Assembly (NCBI RefSeq): GCF_004022265.1
Contig: NZ_SAVB01000021.1
Location: 41,145 to 105,144 of the forward strand
From: Paenirhodobacter ferrireducens
Lineage (GTDB): Bacteria; Pseudomonadota; Alphaproteobacteria; Rhodobacterales; Rhodobacteraceae
DNA length: 64,000 bases
Direction of reading: 5' to 3'
Shown: in pieces, positions 27,453-37,067 of the stretch
How the letters are laid out: each line of letters begins with the position of its first letter
How positions within the stretch are numbered: the first letter of the stretch is position 1
The notes under the pieces: model-generated
Seen by the model: only the letters and a program-made list of their open reading frames with translations
What the model was told of the DNA's origin: nothing
The model's database searches: none
Translations under genes and position numbers: made by a program

Positions 27453-27740
27453 ATGTCCATCGACATCGATACCGCCCGCAAGGTGGCGCATCTGGCGCGC
27501 ATTGCCGTGGCCGAGGAAAACCTGCCCAAGCTCGCGCAGGATCTGAGCGGCATCCTGACCTTCATGGAACAGCTGAACGAGGTCGACGTCGAGGGCGTCG
27601 AGCCGATGACCTCGGTCACGCCGATGCGGCTGAAGCGCCGCGAGGACGTGGTCACCGACGGTGGCTATGCCGAGAAGATCCTGAAAAACGCCCCCGATGC
27701 CCGCGAGGGCTTCTTTGCCGTGCCGAAGGTGGTCGAATGA
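27453..27740 (+). CDS. gatC: Aspartyl/glutamyl-tRNA amidotransferase subunit C
   Basis: 95 residues. [20 protein letters not shown] and [18 protein letters not shown] are family hallmarks. GatC is the small subunit that wraps GatA and GatB in the complex converting Glu-tRNA(Gln) or Asp-tRNA(Asn) to the amides. Overlaps gatA by four bases (ATGA). Confidence 0.96.
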   Translation: MSIDIDTARKVAHLARIAVAEENLPKLAQDLSGILTFMEQLNEVDVEGVEPMTSVTPMRLKRREDVVTDGGYAEKILKNAPDAREGFFAVPKVVE

Positions 27741-29215
27741 GCCTGAACCAGCTGACGATTTCCGCCGCCCGCGACGCGCTGCGCAAGGGCGAGGTCACCT
27801 CGGTCGAGATCACCGAAAGCTGTCTGTCCGCGATTGACGGCGCCGATGCGCTGAACGCCTATTGCGCCAAGACCCCCGAGATCGCGCTTGCGCAGGCGAA
27901 GGCCGCGGATGCGCGGATCAAGGCGGGCGACGCGCCCGCGATGTGCGGCATTCCGCTCGGCATCAAGGATCTCTTCTGCACCAAGGGTGTCGCCACTCAG
28001 GCCGCCTCGAAGATCCTTGCGGGCTTCAAGCCCGAGTATGAATCGACCGTCACCCAGAACCTGTGGGATGCGGGCGCGGTGATGCTCGGCAAGGTGTCGA
28101 TGGACGAATTCGCCATGGGCTCCTCGACCGAGACCGCCTGCTATGGCCCCGCGGTGAACCCGTGGAAGATCGACGACCGGCAGCTGACGCCCGGCGGCTC
28201 CTCGGGCGGCTCGGCCGCGGCCGTGGCTGCAGACCTGTGCCTGGCCGCGACCGGCACCGACACCGGCGGCTCGATCCGCCAGCCCGCCGCCTTCACCGGC
28301 ATCGTCGGGATCAAGCCGACCTATGGCCGCGTGAGCCGCTGGGGCGTCGTCGCCTTCGCCTCGAGCCTCGATCAGGCCGGGCCGATGACCAAGACCGTGC
28401 GCGACGCGGCGATCATGCTTGGCGCGATGGCCTCGGTCGACCCGAAGGATTCGACCTCGGTCGAGATCCCGGTGCCCGATTTCGAAGCGGCACTGACCGG
28501 CGACATCCGCGGCAAGAAGATTGGCATTCCGCGCGAATACCGGATCGAGGGCATGCCCGAGGAAATCGGCAAGCTCTGGGACGAGGGCACCGCGATGCTG
28601 CGCGACGCAGGCGCCGAGATCGTCGAGATCTCGCTGCCGCACACGAAATACGCGCTGCCCGCCTATTACGTGATCGCCCCGGCCGAGGCCTCGTCGAACC
28701 TCGCGCGCTATGATGGCGTGCGCTATGGCTATCGCGCCAAGCTCGGTGCCGGGGACGGCATCGTCGAGATGTACGAGAAGACCCGGGCCGAGGGCTTCGG
28801 CCCCGAGGTGCAGCGCCGTATCATGATCGGCACCTATGTGCTGTCGGCGGGCTTCTACGACGCCTATTACAACCGCGCCCGCCGGGTCCGCGCGCTGATC
28901 AAGCGCGACTTCGATCAGGTCTTCGCCGCCGGCGTCGATGCGATCCTGACGCCGGCGACGCCGTCCTCGGCCTTCGGTCTCGGCGAGATGGCCGACGCCT
29001 CGCCGGTCGAGATGTATCTCAACGACGTCTTCACCGTGACGGTGAACCTTGCCGGCCTGCCGGGGATCTCGGTGCCCGTCGGGCTTGATGCCAAGGGGCT
29101 GCCGATGGGGTTGCAGCTGATCGGCCGGCCCTGGGGCGAGGGCGATCTGCTCAATCACGCTCTTGTCTTGGAGCGCGCGGCGGGGTTCACTCACAAACCG
29201 TCGAAGTGGTGGTAA
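27737..29215 (+). CDS. gatA: Aspartyl/glutamyl-tRNA amidotransferase subunit A
   Basis: 492 residues, amidase family. The Ser-cisSer-Lys triad is visible: Lys in [11 protein letters not shown], Ser in [13 protein letters not shown] and the nucleophile Ser in [12 protein letters not shown]. It releases ammonia from glutamine and feeds GatB. gatB is not in the window. The short-type GluRS at 55483 fits a cell that makes Gln-tRNA indirectly. Confidence 0.97.
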   Translation: MSLNQLTISAARDALRKGEVTSVEITESCLSAIDGADALNAYCAKTPEIALAQAKAADARIKAGDAPAMCGIPLGIKDLFCTKGVATQAASKILAGFKPEYESTVTQNLWDAGAVMLGKVSMDEFAMGSSTETACYGPAVNPWKIDDRQLTPGGSSGGSAAAVAADLCLAATGTDTGGSIRQPAAFTGIVGIKPTYGRVSRWGVVAFASSLDQAGPMTKTVRDAAIMLGAMASVDPKDSTSVEIPVPDFEAALTGDIRGKKIGIPREYRIEGMPEEIGKLWDEGTAMLRDAGAEIVEISLPHTKYALPAYYVIAPAEASSNLARYDGVRYGYRAKLGAGDGIVEMYEKTRAEGFGPEVQRRIMIGTYVLSAGFYDAYYNRARRVRALIKRDFDQVFAAGVDAILTPATPSSAFGLGEMADASPVEMYLNDVFTVTVNLAGLPGISVPVGLDAKGLPMGLQLIGRPWGEGDLLNHALVLERAAGFTHKPSKWW

Positions 29216-29227
29216 GAGGAGAGACCG

Positions 29228-29914
29228 ATGCGCAAGGCGCCGCTGCTCGTTCTGACCGGAATGCTGCTGGCGGGCTGCCAGCCCGATGTGCCCAATTCGG
29301 GGGCGGGGGCCGGTTTCGGCACCTATGAGGACTACCTGCATCAGCGCGAAAGCGAACTGAAGGGGGCCGGTGTGCAGACGGGCGCGACACCCGCGGATGG
29401 CGGCTATGGCACCTCGGGCTATGGCGCGACGCCGGTGACTTCGGCCGCCGGGATCGCCGCGGCACAAGGCACGACGGGCACCGATGCGGCGGCCACCGGC
29501 GGCTCCGGCTCGATCGGGGCGGACACGCTGGCCGCGCTGCGCGCCACCGCGCCCGCGGGCGACAGCGCCCCGGCCGAGACGGTGGCGCCGGTGGTGGCCG
29601 CGACGAGCAGCGTCGGCGCGCCGCTGAACGCAATGTCGCCGGCCGCGATGCCGGCGGGCGGCGGCGCCGGGCCGAACCTCGCCGCCTATGCACTTGCGGC
29701 GAAGAATGCGCCCGGCCAGTCGGTCTGGCCGCGCGGCGGGCTGCGGCTGAGCTCCTCGGACAAGGCGTGCAAGAAATACCTCTCGCCCGATCTTGCACAG
29801 ATGGCCTTCCTGCAACGGGGCGGGCCGCAGAAGGACCCGCTCAACCTCGATCCGGACGGTGACGGCTTTGCCTGCGGCTGGGATCCGCGCCCGTTCCAAG
29901 CGGCACGGCAGTAG
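29228..29914 (+). CDS. Lipoprotein with C-terminal excalibur-type calcium motif
   Basis: 228 residues. A lipoprotein signal ends in LLAGC (Cys17). A long Ala/Gly/Thr-rich linker (about 40-160) leads to a small C-terminal domain with KACKKYLSPD and LDPDGDGFACGWDP, which matches the excalibur pattern DxDxDGxxC. It is probably anchored in the envelope. It sits between gatA (12 bp) and the AmpD-like amidase (4 bp after its stop), so a link to cell-wall turnover is possible. Confidence 0.78.
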   Translation: MRKAPLLVLTGMLLAGCQPDVPNSGAGAGFGTYEDYLHQRESELKGAGVQTGATPADGGYGTSGYGATPVTSAAGIAAAQGTTGTDAAATGGSGSIGADTLAALRATAPAGDSAPAETVAPVVAATSSVGAPLNAMSPAAMPAGGGAGPNLAAYALAAKNAPGQSVWPRGGLRLSSSDKACKKYLSPDLAQMAFLQRGGPQKDPLNLDPDGDGFACGWDPRPFQAARQ

Positions 29915-29918
29915 CCCC

Positions 29919-30596
29919 GTGCTGCCCTCGCCCAATTTCGGCGAGCGGCGCGGGCACGCGCGCCCCGAGCTGATCGTGATCCATTACACCGGCATGCACA
30001 GCTGTGCTGCGGCGCGCGCGCGGCTGTGCGACCCGGCGGCCGAGGTCTCAGCGCATTGGCTGGTGGCCGAGGATGGCCGGGCCGAAGCGCTGGTGCCCGA
30101 GGCGGCCCGCGCCTGGCACGCGGGCGTCGGCAGCTGGCAGGGGCGCGACGACGTCAATTCCCGCTCGATCGGGATCGAGCTTGCGAACCCCGGCGACCGG
30201 CCCTTCCCCGAGCCGCAGATGGCGGCGCTCGAGACGCTTCTCGGCGGCATCATGGCCCGCTGGGGGATCGGCCCCGAGGGGGTGATCGGCCATTCCGACA
30301 TGGCGCCCGACCGCAAGATCGACCCCGGTCCGCGCTTCGACTGGCGTCGTCTTGCGCGCGGCGGGCTGGCGGTCTGGCCCGGGCCAGGCCCGCAGATTGC
30401 GCCGTCGCCGGAGGCCTTCACCGCGCTCGCCTGTGCCTTCGGCTATCCCGAGGCGCCGCCCGCGGTGCTGCTTGCGGCTTTCCGGCTGCGCTTCCGGCCG
30501 CGCCATGAGGGGTTGCTCGACGGCATCGACATGGCGCTTGTGGCCGATCTTGCCGCGCGCTTCGGGGCGGATGGCGACAGCTGGCGCAGTGCCTGA
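29919..30596 (+). CDS. AmpD-like N-acetylmuramoyl-L-alanine amidase
   Basis: 225 residues from a GTG start four bases after the lipoprotein stop. The amidase_2 domain has zinc ligands in LIVIHYTGMH and in GHSDMAPDRKIDPGPRF (His, and the K-x-D-P-G segment), with SIGIELANPG between. There is no signal peptide, as in cytosolic AmpD, which trims recycled muropeptides. The last 70 residues resemble the C-terminal extension of alphaproteobacterial homologues. Confidence 0.9.
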   Translation: MLPSPNFGERRGHARPELIVIHYTGMHSCAAARARLCDPAAEVSAHWLVAEDGRAEALVPEAARAWHAGVGSWQGRDDVNSRSIGIELANPGDRPFPEPQMAALETLLGGIMARWGIGPEGVIGHSDMAPDRKIDPGPRFDWRRLARGGLAVWPGPGPQIAPSPEAFTALACAFGYPEAPPAVLLAAFRLRFRPRHEGLLDGIDMALVADLAARFGADGDSWRSA

Positions 30597-30597
30597 G

Positions 30598-30740
30598 GCA
30601 GGGGGCGCTGCCCCCTCGGCCTTCGGCCTCACCCCCGAGGTATTTCCGGCAAGGAGAAAGCCCGGGGCTTTTCGTTTCCAATTGCCCGAAATATCCCGGG
30701 GGTGACTTGGCCGCGGGCCTGGAGGGGCAGCGCCCCTTCG
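30598..30740. repeat. Intergenic GC-hairpin repeat, locus 5 (two arms, hairpins outward)
   Basis: Arm B' follows the amidase stop directly: GGGGGCGCTGCCCCC, TCACCCCCGAGGTATTTC and CGGCAAGGAGAAA. Arm A' follows: TTTCCAATTGCCCGAAATAT, CCCGGGGGTGA and GGGGCAGCGCCCC. It is flanked by genes on the same strand (amidase, then rnpB), not convergent ones. Confidence 0.85.
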
Positions 30741-30784
30741 CACCGGCTTGACGCGCACGCGCGGGCAGCCTATGCCGCCCGGGC

Positions 30785-31190
30785 GCGGATGGCCGGATGA
30801 CCGCGGCGCCCCATAGCTCCGTTTCGCGGACAGCTGGGGGGCCGAGGAAAGTCCGGACTCCATGAAGCAACGGTGCCGGGTAACGCCCGGCGGGGGCAAC
30901 CCCAGGGAAAGCGCCACAGAGAAGAGACCGCCGCAGTCCGCTGCGGCAAGGGTGAAACGGTGGGGTAAGAGCCCACCGCGGGACTGGCAACAGGACCGGC
31001 ACGGCAAGCCCCACCGGGAGCAACGCCGAATAGGGATCGCGCGCCGCGCGCCCCGGCAACGGGGCCCGGCAGGGGAGCTTCGCCCCGAGCGGTCCGGGTT
31101 GGCGGCTTGAGGCTGCGCGTGAGCGCAGACCCAGAGGAATGGTCATCCAGGGGGCAACCCCGGACAGAATCCGGCTTACAGGCCATCCGC
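30785..31190 (+). ncRNA. rnpB: RNase P RNA (M1 RNA), type A
   Basis: About 406 nt bounded by the P1 helix GCGGATGGCC (30785-30794) / GGCCATCCGC (31181-31190). The universally conserved GAGGAAAGTCCGGACTCC and the 3' element ACAGAATCCGGCTTACA are both present, with an AGAGGAATGGTCATC-like block between. It is the catalytic RNA that cuts tRNA 5' leaders. TTTTCC follows the P1 strand and may end transcription. Confidence 0.96.
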
Positions 31191-31431
31191 GCAGTTTTCC
31201 TCTTTCCCCCTTGATCCGGTCCCTCCCGGGACCCGACCTTGGTCGCGGGCGCCCGTGCGCGGGCTGCCGCCAAGGAGGATGTCATGTGCGATCCTCTCGA
31301 CCGCTTCCGACCTGCTGACGCGAGCGCTGCGGCCGGAACGCTGCGGCGCACTGCGCTCTGGGGCGCAGAAAAATCATTGGCGCCGCCGCGCTTTCGGCGC
31401 AGCATGGGCGCAACCAAAAGAGGAGAAGGCG

Positions 31432-32142
31432 ATGAGCTTTGTGAAAACTCTGGCGACGCTGGCAGTGGGCTTTGCCGCGGCGCGCGGCGTCGAGACGTTC
31501 CGCAAGATGGGCGGTGTCGAGGGCATGAAGGAGGCGCTGCGCGGCGCCGCCGAACCCGGCGGTATGGCCGACAAGATGGGCGAGTTCGCCGAGAAGATCG
31601 GTGTGCCGGGCGGTGGTCAGGCGATGCGCGATCTCGTCTCGAAGATGAGCGCGCAGGCGGTCTCGACCACCGAGGCGACCGAGGCCGGGCTCGACAGCCT
31701 GCTCGGCGCGATGAGCGCGGCGGCGGCGAGCGGGGCGAAGGGGGTGGGCGACATGCTGCAGGCGGTGAGCACCGCCACGCCAGCGCACCCGATGATGGAG
31801 GAGAATGCCAAGCTGATGATCCGCGCCATGATCCAGGCGGCGAAGGCGGATGGCGAGATCGACGCCGAGGAGCGCGCGAAGATCATGGATCATCTGGGCG
31901 ACGCCTCGGATGAGGAGCTTGCCTTCGTCAATGCCGCGCTTGATGCGCCGGTCGACGTCGGTGCGCTGGCTTCCGAGGTGGGCGAGCACGCCAAGGCGCA
32001 GGTCTATTCTGCCGCGCTGATGGCGATCACCGTCGACACTCCGGCCGAGAAGCAATACCTCGCGAATCTGGCCGCGGCGCTCGGGCTCGAGGCGGAGAAG
32101 GTGCTGGAAATCCACAAGACGATGGGCAAGACGGCGCCGTGA
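31432..32142 (+). CDS. DUF533 (YebE-like) inner-membrane-associated protein
   Basis: 236 residues. A short hydrophobic start (MSFVKTLATLAVGFAAARGV) and a C-terminal TerB-like helical domain (about 120-235; LMIRAMIQAAKADGEIDAEE) are typical of DUF533/YebE. Relatives are envelope-stress proteins of unknown function. AGGAGAAGG is placed correctly for ATG 31432. A further in-frame start at 31279, right at an AAGGAGG, would add 51 residues that look unlike protein. Confidence 0.85.
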   Translation: MSFVKTLATLAVGFAAARGVETFRKMGGVEGMKEALRGAAEPGGMADKMGEFAEKIGVPGGGQAMRDLVSKMSAQAVSTTEATEAGLDSLLGAMSAAAASGAKGVGDMLQAVSTATPAHPMMEENAKLMIRAMIQAAKADGEIDAEERAKIMDHLGDASDEELAFVNAALDAPVDVGALASEVGEHAKAQVYSAALMAITVDTPAEKQYLANLAAALGLEAEKVLEIHKTMGKTAP

Positions 32143-32270
32143 GGGTGAATATTTTGCGTCCGCGCCGCTTTGCCTGTTGACTCCCGGGGGCGCCCCGGTA
32201 AAAGGCAGGCCTCAAAGGAATTCGCGGGCGCGGTCGGTTCAGGACGGCTCCCGACTGCAGGAGAACGAAA

Positions 32271-32438
32271 ATGGCGAAGCCGACGACGATCAAGATCCGT
32301 CTGAACTCGACGGCGGGCACCGGGCACTTCTACGTGACCAAGAAGAATGCCCGCACCATGACCGAAAAGATGACCGTGAACAAATACGATCCGGTCGTCC
32401 GCAAGCATGTCGAGTACAAGGAAGGCAAGATCAAGTAA
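32271..32438 (+). CDS. rpmG: 50S ribosomal protein L33
   Basis: 55 residues ([20 protein letters not shown] to the C-terminus YKEGKIK), the complete L33 of the cysteine-free type. AGGAG lies nine bases before the ATG, and a strong terminator follows, so it is a single-gene unit. Confidence 0.97.
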
Positions 32439-32465
32439 GATCTGCCGACCGGGACTATCGGAAAG

Positions 32466-32490
32466 GCCGCGCCCCGTGCGCGGCTTTTTT
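32466..32490 (+). terminator. Intrinsic terminator of rpmG
   Basis: 7-bp stem GCCGCGC / GCGCGGC with a five-base loop and TTTTTT directly after the stem. Confidence 0.93.
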
Positions 32491-32502
32491 CGTTTCGGCC
32501 TC

Positions 32503-33153
32503 TCAGCTCCAGATCGCCGCGAGGAACAGCAGCGCGGCGCAGATCGCCACGGCGGCGAACCAGAGGCCGGCCGGCGGCAGGGCCGCAGGTGCGGAGGGCG
32601 CGGGCAGCAGGCGCGGGTCCGGGGCGGGGGCCGCAGAGGCGATGCCAGACCGCGTGCGCGGCGCCTCGGTGTGCGCGGTGACGGCCGGTGTCGCTGTGGC
32701 GGGGGCGAGCGGCGGCTCGCCGGGCTGATCGGTCTGCGGCCCGGCTGCGGGCTGTGGCAGCAGAGGTTGTCTTTCGCCTGCCGGCTCCGGTTGCGCGCCC
32801 GGACGAGCGGTCGGGCGAGGGGCTTCCGCGGTGCCCGCCGCCATCTGCGCCAGCAGCGCCTGTGCGACGAGCGTCTGGGCCGGTTGCGCGGGGACGGGCA
32901 GGGCGGGTGCCTGCGGCTGCGCCGGCGCGCCGGTGGCGCCCTCTGCCAGCGCAAGGCGCGGGGGCTCTCGCCGATCAACGGGCGCGCCCGTGGGCTCTGC
33001 GGGCAGGGGCAGGGCGGCGGTGAAGCCCCCTGTCGCCAGCGGCTGCGGCGGCTCGGTCCTGGCCGGGGTGGCACCGTCCGGCGCACTCGTCCGGGCCGCG
33101 CCCTCGGGCAGCGGCAGACGGGGCAGGGCGGGCAGGAGCGACGGGGGAATCAT
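32503..33153 (-). CDS. Pro/Ala-rich protein with C-terminal membrane anchor, unknown
   Basis: 216 residues: about 190 of low-complexity Pro/Ala sequence and a single C-terminal hydrophobic helix (LWFAAVAICAALLFLAAIWS) at the very end, the form of a tail-anchored protein. Not recognised. Reading frame and codon use fit a real gene, but low complexity makes chance open frames likely in this GC range, so confidence is moderate. It is divergent from the iron operon and convergent with rpmG. Confidence 0.5.
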   Translation of the reverse strand: MIPPSLLPALPRLPLPEGAARTSAPDGATPARTEPPQPLATGGFTAALPLPAEPTGAPVDRREPPRLALAEGATGAPAQPQAPALPVPAQPAQTLVAQALLAQMAAGTAEAPRPTARPGAQPEPAGERQPLLPQPAAGPQTDQPGEPPLAPATATPAVTAHTEAPRTRSGIASAAPAPDPRLLPAPSAPAALPPAGLWFAAVAICAALLFLAAIWS

Positions 33154-33215
33154 CGGCGGGCTCGCGGGAACGGGCCCCTATCCTCCGCCCCGGCCCTTGC
33201 CGGAAGGTTAAGAAA

Positions 33216-33240
33216 ATACCCGATCTAAAAAATCAGGTTT
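33216..33240. promoter_or_regulatory. IscR/iron-box-like dyad before the imelysin operon
   Basis: ATACCCGAT-N7-ATCAGGTTT: nine-base arms with seven matching, around an A-rich spacer. It overlaps a possible -35 TTTACA (33238-33243). The form resembles IscR type 1 sites and the iron-rhodo-box proposed for Rhodobacterales iron genes, which would make the operon iron- or Fe-S-responsive. Matched from memory only. Confidence 0.5.
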
Positions 33241-33316
33241 ACAAAGCAGACAAAACAAGTCAGCTATTGGCCGGCCGCGCCGCCCGCCGGCCGAGACGAC
33301 ATGAAAGGACCCTGCG

Positions 33317-34582
33317 ATGAAACCGACCCTGATGGCGCTGGCCACCACGGCCCTTGTTCCCGTTCTTGCCGCTCCGGCGCTGGCTGGCGCGCCGACCGAG
33401 GCGGCGGTGATCTCGACCTATGCCGATCTGGCCGAGGCGGGCTATGCCGACAGCCTCGCGACCGCGCAGGGGCTGCAAAAGGCCGTCGACGCGCTGATCG
33501 CGGCGCCCTCCGAGGCGACGCTGGCCGCGGCCAAGGCTGCCTGGGTCGCGGCGCGCGTGCCCTATCAGCAGACCGAGGCCTTCCGCTTCGGCAACCCGAT
33601 CGTCGACGACTGGGAGGGCAAGGTGAACGCCTGGCCGCTCGACGAGGGGCTGATCGACTATGTCGATCCCGACTCGGCGGTGAACGAGGAGAACGACCTC
33701 GCCCTTGCCAATGTCATCGCCAATCCGAAGCTGACGATCGGCGGCGCCGAGGTCGACGCGACCGAGATCACCCCGGCGCTGCTCGAGACCCTGCACGAGG
33801 CCGAGGGGATCGAGGCGAATGTGGCGACCGGCTATCACGCCATCGAATTCCTGCTCTGGGGGCAGGACCTGAACGGCACCGGCCCGGGCGCGGGCGCGCG
33901 GCCCTTCACCGATTACCTTCAGGGCGACGGCTGCACGCATGGCAATTGCGACCGCCGCGGCGCCTATCTGAAGGCCGCGACCGAGCTGCTGGTCAGCGAC
34001 CTGACCGAGATGGCGGGGAATTGGACCGCCGGCGGCGAGGCGCGCAAGGTGCTCGAGGCCGACCCGGCCAGGGGCATCTCGGCAATCCTGACCGGGCTTG
34101 GCTCGCTCTCCTATGGCGAGCTTGCGGGCGAGCGGATCAAGCTCGGCCTGATGCTGCACGATCCAGAGGAAGAGCATGACTGCTTCTCGGACATGACCCA
34201 TCTGAGCCACTATTACGACGGCATCGGCATCCGCAACGTCTATACCGGCCATTACGTGCGGGTCGACGGGGCGGTGGTCTCGGGCCCCTCGGTGAGCGAT
34301 CTCGTCAAGGCGAAGGATGCGGGCGTCGATGCCCAGCTGCGCGCCGATCTCGACGCGACGGTCGGCAAGCTGACCGAGATGAAGGCCGCGGCCGAGGGCG
34401 GCATGGCCTTCGACCAGATGCTTGCCATGGGCAACGACAAGGGCGCGGCGATCATCACCGGCGTCGTCGATGCGCTGGTCACCCAGACCCGCGGGATCGA
34501 GCGTGCGGTGGCGGTGCTCGGCACCTCGATCTCGGTCGAGGGGTCGGACAGCCTCGACAACCCTTCGGCGGTCTTCCAGTGA
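33317..34582 (+). CDS. Imelysin-family iron-regulated protein (IrpA type)
   Basis: 421 residues with a signal peptide (cleavage near ALAGA-PTEA). The imelysin motif GxHxxE is intact: GYHAIE, H174 and E177. WLDEGLIDY-like and SYGELAGERIKLGLMLHDPE segments are family blocks. It is a periplasmic or surface protein linked to iron acquisition. First gene of a four-gene operon; 25 bp to the di-haem gene. An IscR-like dyad is in its promoter. Confidence 0.92.
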   Translation: MKPTLMALATTALVPVLAAPALAGAPTEAAVISTYADLAEAGYADSLATAQGLQKAVDALIAAPSEATLAAAKAAWVAARVPYQQTEAFRFGNPIVDDWEGKVNAWPLDEGLIDYVDPDSAVNEENDLALANVIANPKLTIGGAEVDATEITPALLETLHEAEGIEANVATGYHAIEFLLWGQDLNGTGPGAGARPFTDYLQGDGCTHGNCDRRGAYLKAATELLVSDLTEMAGNWTAGGEARKVLEADPARGISAILTGLGSLSYGELAGERIKLGLMLHDPEEEHDCFSDMTHLSHYYDGIGIRNVYTGHYVRVDGAVVSGPSVSDLVKAKDAGVDAQLRADLDATVGKLTEMKAAAEGGMAFDQMLAMGNDKGAAIITGVVDALVTQTRGIERAVAVLGTSISVEGSDSLDNPSAVFQ

Positions 34583-34607
34583 GGTCCGGGGCTCCGGCCC
34601 CGTCGCG

Positions 34608-36044
34608 ATGATCCGCCTGCCCGTCCTTCTGACCAGCCTTGCCCTCGCCGCGCCTGCCGTGGCGGGGGATCTGGCGTCGTCCTATGGCCCCGACGCGGCC
34701 CGCGTCGCCGCGGTGGTGGCGCCGGCCACCGACTTTGCCGCGCCCGAGCCCTTCGAGGCCCGCCCACTGGGTGCCGCCACCGCGACCGGCGGCACGCCCG
34801 GGGCCTTGTTGCCCAATCTCTCGCCCGAGGCGCGGATGCAGGCGACGCTGGGCGAGGCGATCTTCGAAAAGCTCTGGGTGCCGGCGCCGACGGCGACGCG
34901 GGCCTCGGACGGGCTCGGCCCGCTTTACAACGCACGCGCCTGCGCGGGCTGCCACGAGAAGGGCGGGCAGGGGCGTGCGCCGGTGCTGAAGCTCGGCCGG
35001 TCCGGTGCGGAGGGGGGCGGGGTGGCGCCCGGCATCGCCGGCTGGCATCCCGTTGCCCCGGATCCCGGCCTTGGCCGGCAGTTGCAGGATTTCGCTGTCA
35101 CCGGGCTTCAGGCCGAGGGCCAGCTGGCGATCGACTGGCACGCGGTCGAGCTGCCGCTGTCGGGCGGCGAGGTCGCGCATCTGCGCCGCCCGGTGCCGCG
35201 CGTCACCCCGGCGCTCGACCCCGCCACGCGCACATCGCTGCGGATGCCGCCGGCGCTTTACGGGCTGGGCCTGATCGAGGCGATCCCCGAGGCCGCGATC
35301 CGGGCGGGCGCCGACCCGGAGGACGCCGACGGCGACGGGATCTCGGGCCGGGTGGCCGAGGTGCCCTCGGCTTCTGCGGGGGGCGTCCGGCTGGGGCGCT
35401 ATGGCCACAAGGCGGGGGCGGCGACGCTTGCCGACATGGTGGCGGGCGCGTTTTCGACCGACATGGGGCTGTCGACCCCGCTTGTCCCCGACCCCTGGGG
35501 CGATTGCACCGCGGCGCAGACGGCCTGCCGCGCGTGGCCCTCGGGCGAGGATGCGGGGCTGCGCGATAGCCGCGAAGTGGGCGGCGAGGCGCTGACCGCG
35601 GTCGCCGATTATGTCGCGGCCCTTGCGCTGCCCGGGCGCAGGGATGTCGCCGCGCCCGAGGTTCTGGCCGGCAAGGCGGTCTTCGCCGCCGCCGGCTGCC
35701 CGGCCTGCCACCGGCCGAAATTCGTCACCGCCCGCAGCCCCGCAGACCCCGCCCGCAGCTTTCAGCTGATCTGGCCGTTCTCGGATTTCCTGCTCCATGA
35801 CATGGGGCCCGAGCTTGCCGTCGACCTGCCCGAGGGCGTGGCCACCGGCGCAGAGTGGCGCACCGCGCCGCTTTGGGGGATTGGCACCACCGGGCGCACG
35901 CGTTTCCTGCACGATGGCCGCGCCCGCTCGCCCCTCGAGGCGGTGTTGTGGCATGGTGGGGAAGCCGCTGCCGCGCAGGCGCGCGTGGTGGCGATGCCGC
36001 CCGCCGACCGCGCCGCCCTGATCCGCTATCTGGAGAGCCTTTGA
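34608..36044 (+). CDS. Di-haem oxidoreductase (DHOR, DUF1111 'thiol oxidoreductase')
   Basis: 478 residues, exported (signal peptide cleaved near PAVAG). Two c-type haem sites: C112-A-G-C115-H116 and C364-P-A-C367-H368. GxRxxYLHDGR-like text appears as GRTRFLHDGRARSPLEAVLW, as in di-haem peroxidase relatives. It probably acts in the periplasm, changing iron redox state for uptake. It lies between two imelysin genes; its stop overlaps the next ATG (TGATG). Confidence 0.9.
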   Translation: MIRLPVLLTSLALAAPAVAGDLASSYGPDAARVAAVVAPATDFAAPEPFEARPLGAATATGGTPGALLPNLSPEARMQATLGEAIFEKLWVPAPTATRASDGLGPLYNARACAGCHEKGGQGRAPVLKLGRSGAEGGGVAPGIAGWHPVAPDPGLGRQLQDFAVTGLQAEGQLAIDWHAVELPLSGGEVAHLRRPVPRVTPALDPATRTSLRMPPALYGLGLIEAIPEAAIRAGADPEDADGDGISGRVAEVPSASAGGVRLGRYGHKAGAATLADMVAGAFSTDMGLSTPLVPDPWGDCTAAQTACRAWPSGEDAGLRDSREVGGEALTAVADYVAALALPGRRDVAAPEVLAGKAVFAAAGCPACHRPKFVTARSPADPARSFQLIWPFSDFLLHDMGPELAVDLPEGVATGAEWRTAPLWGIGTTGRTRFLHDGRARSPLEAVLWHGGEAAAAQARVVAMPPADRAALIRYLESL

Positions 36045-37054
36045 TGCGCCGCACTGCCCTTTCCCTTGTCCTTGCCCCGGCGGCTGTCGCGCTGGCCCTT
36101 GCGGCGCCCGCACGTGCCGATGTGCCCGAGACCGTCGCCAAGGTGATCCTGCCGGGCTATGCGGGCTTTGCCCGCGCGACGCAGGACCTTGCCACCACGG
36201 CGGCGACCGACTGCACGCCCGAGGCGCTGCGCGCGCCCTGGAACGCCGCTTTCGACGCCTGGCTGGGCGTGCAGCACGTCCACATCGGCCCGGCCGAGGA
36301 AGAGGGCCGGGCGCTCGCCATCGCCTTCTGGCCCGATCCGAAGAACATCGGCGGCCGCCAGACCGAGGCGATGCTGCAGGGCGCCGATCCGGCGCTGGTC
36401 ACCCCCGAAGGGGCGGCGCAGCTCTCGGTGGCGGCGCGCGGGCTCTTCGGGCTCGAGCGGCTGCTTTATGGCGATGCGTCGGACACCAACCCCGCCTATG
36501 CCTGCGCGCTGCGCCGGGCGCTGGCCGCCGACCTTGCCCGCATGGCGCAGACGATCGAGGCGGGCTGGAAGGACGGCTTCGCCGAGACCGTGCTGAGCGC
36601 GGGCACCCCCGGCAACACCACCTATCTGAGCGCGGCCGAGGCGCGGCAGGCGCTTTTCACCCAGCTGATCGCCGGGCTCGAGTTCGACGCCGACACCCGC
36701 ATCGGCCGACCGCTGGGCAGCTTTGACCACCCGCGCCCCGAACGTGCCGAGGCCCGCGCCTCGGGCCGCTCGCTGCGCGATGTGGCGCTGTCGCTGAAGG
36801 CGCTGCGGGCCTTTGCCGGGGCACTCGTGCAGGGGATCGGCCCGATCCCCGCGACCGAGGCGGCCTTCGACCGCGCCGAGGCGTTGGCCGCGAAGCTGAA
36901 TGATCCGGTCTTCGCGGGCGTCGCCGATCCCGGAAAACGGCTGAAGGTCGAGATCCTGCAGCAGGCGATCAAGGCCACACGTGAGAGCGCCGAGGCCGAG
37001 ATCGGCGCGCTTCTGGGCGTGCGCTCGGGCTTCAACTCCGCCGATGGCGACTGA
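36044..37054 (+). CDS. Second imelysin-family periplasmic protein, motif altered
   Basis: 336 residues with a signal peptide (APARA-DVPE). The fold-level pattern of imelysin is present, but the GxHxxE motif reads GLFGLE, so the His is replaced by Phe while the Glu is kept. It may have lost the metal-binding role and act as a partner to the upstream protein. Translationally coupled to the di-haem gene. Confidence 0.85.
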   Translation: MRRTALSLVLAPAAVALALAAPARADVPETVAKVILPGYAGFARATQDLATTAATDCTPEALRAPWNAAFDAWLGVQHVHIGPAEEEGRALAIAFWPDPKNIGGRQTEAMLQGADPALVTPEGAAQLSVAARGLFGLERLLYGDASDTNPAYACALRRALAADLARMAQTIEAGWKDGFAETVLSAGTPGNTTYLSAAEARQALFTQLIAGLEFDADTRIGRPLGSFDHPRPERAEARASGRSLRDVALSLKALRAFAGALVQGIGPIPATEAAFDRAEALAAKLNDPVFAGVADPGKRLKVEILQQAIKATRESAEAEIGALLGVRSGFNSADGD

Positions 37055-37067
37055 GAAGGGACATCCG

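Noticed and set aside
31279..31431. N-terminal extension of the DUF533 protein from an ATG at an AAGGAGG
   Set aside because: The ATG is too close to the AGGAGG, and the 51 added residues do not look like the family; ATG 31432 has a correct site.
31275..31913. Overlapping frame beginning MCDPLDRF after AAGGAGG
   Set aside because: Good ribosome site, but the frame runs through the DUF533 gene out of phase with shadow-like composition.
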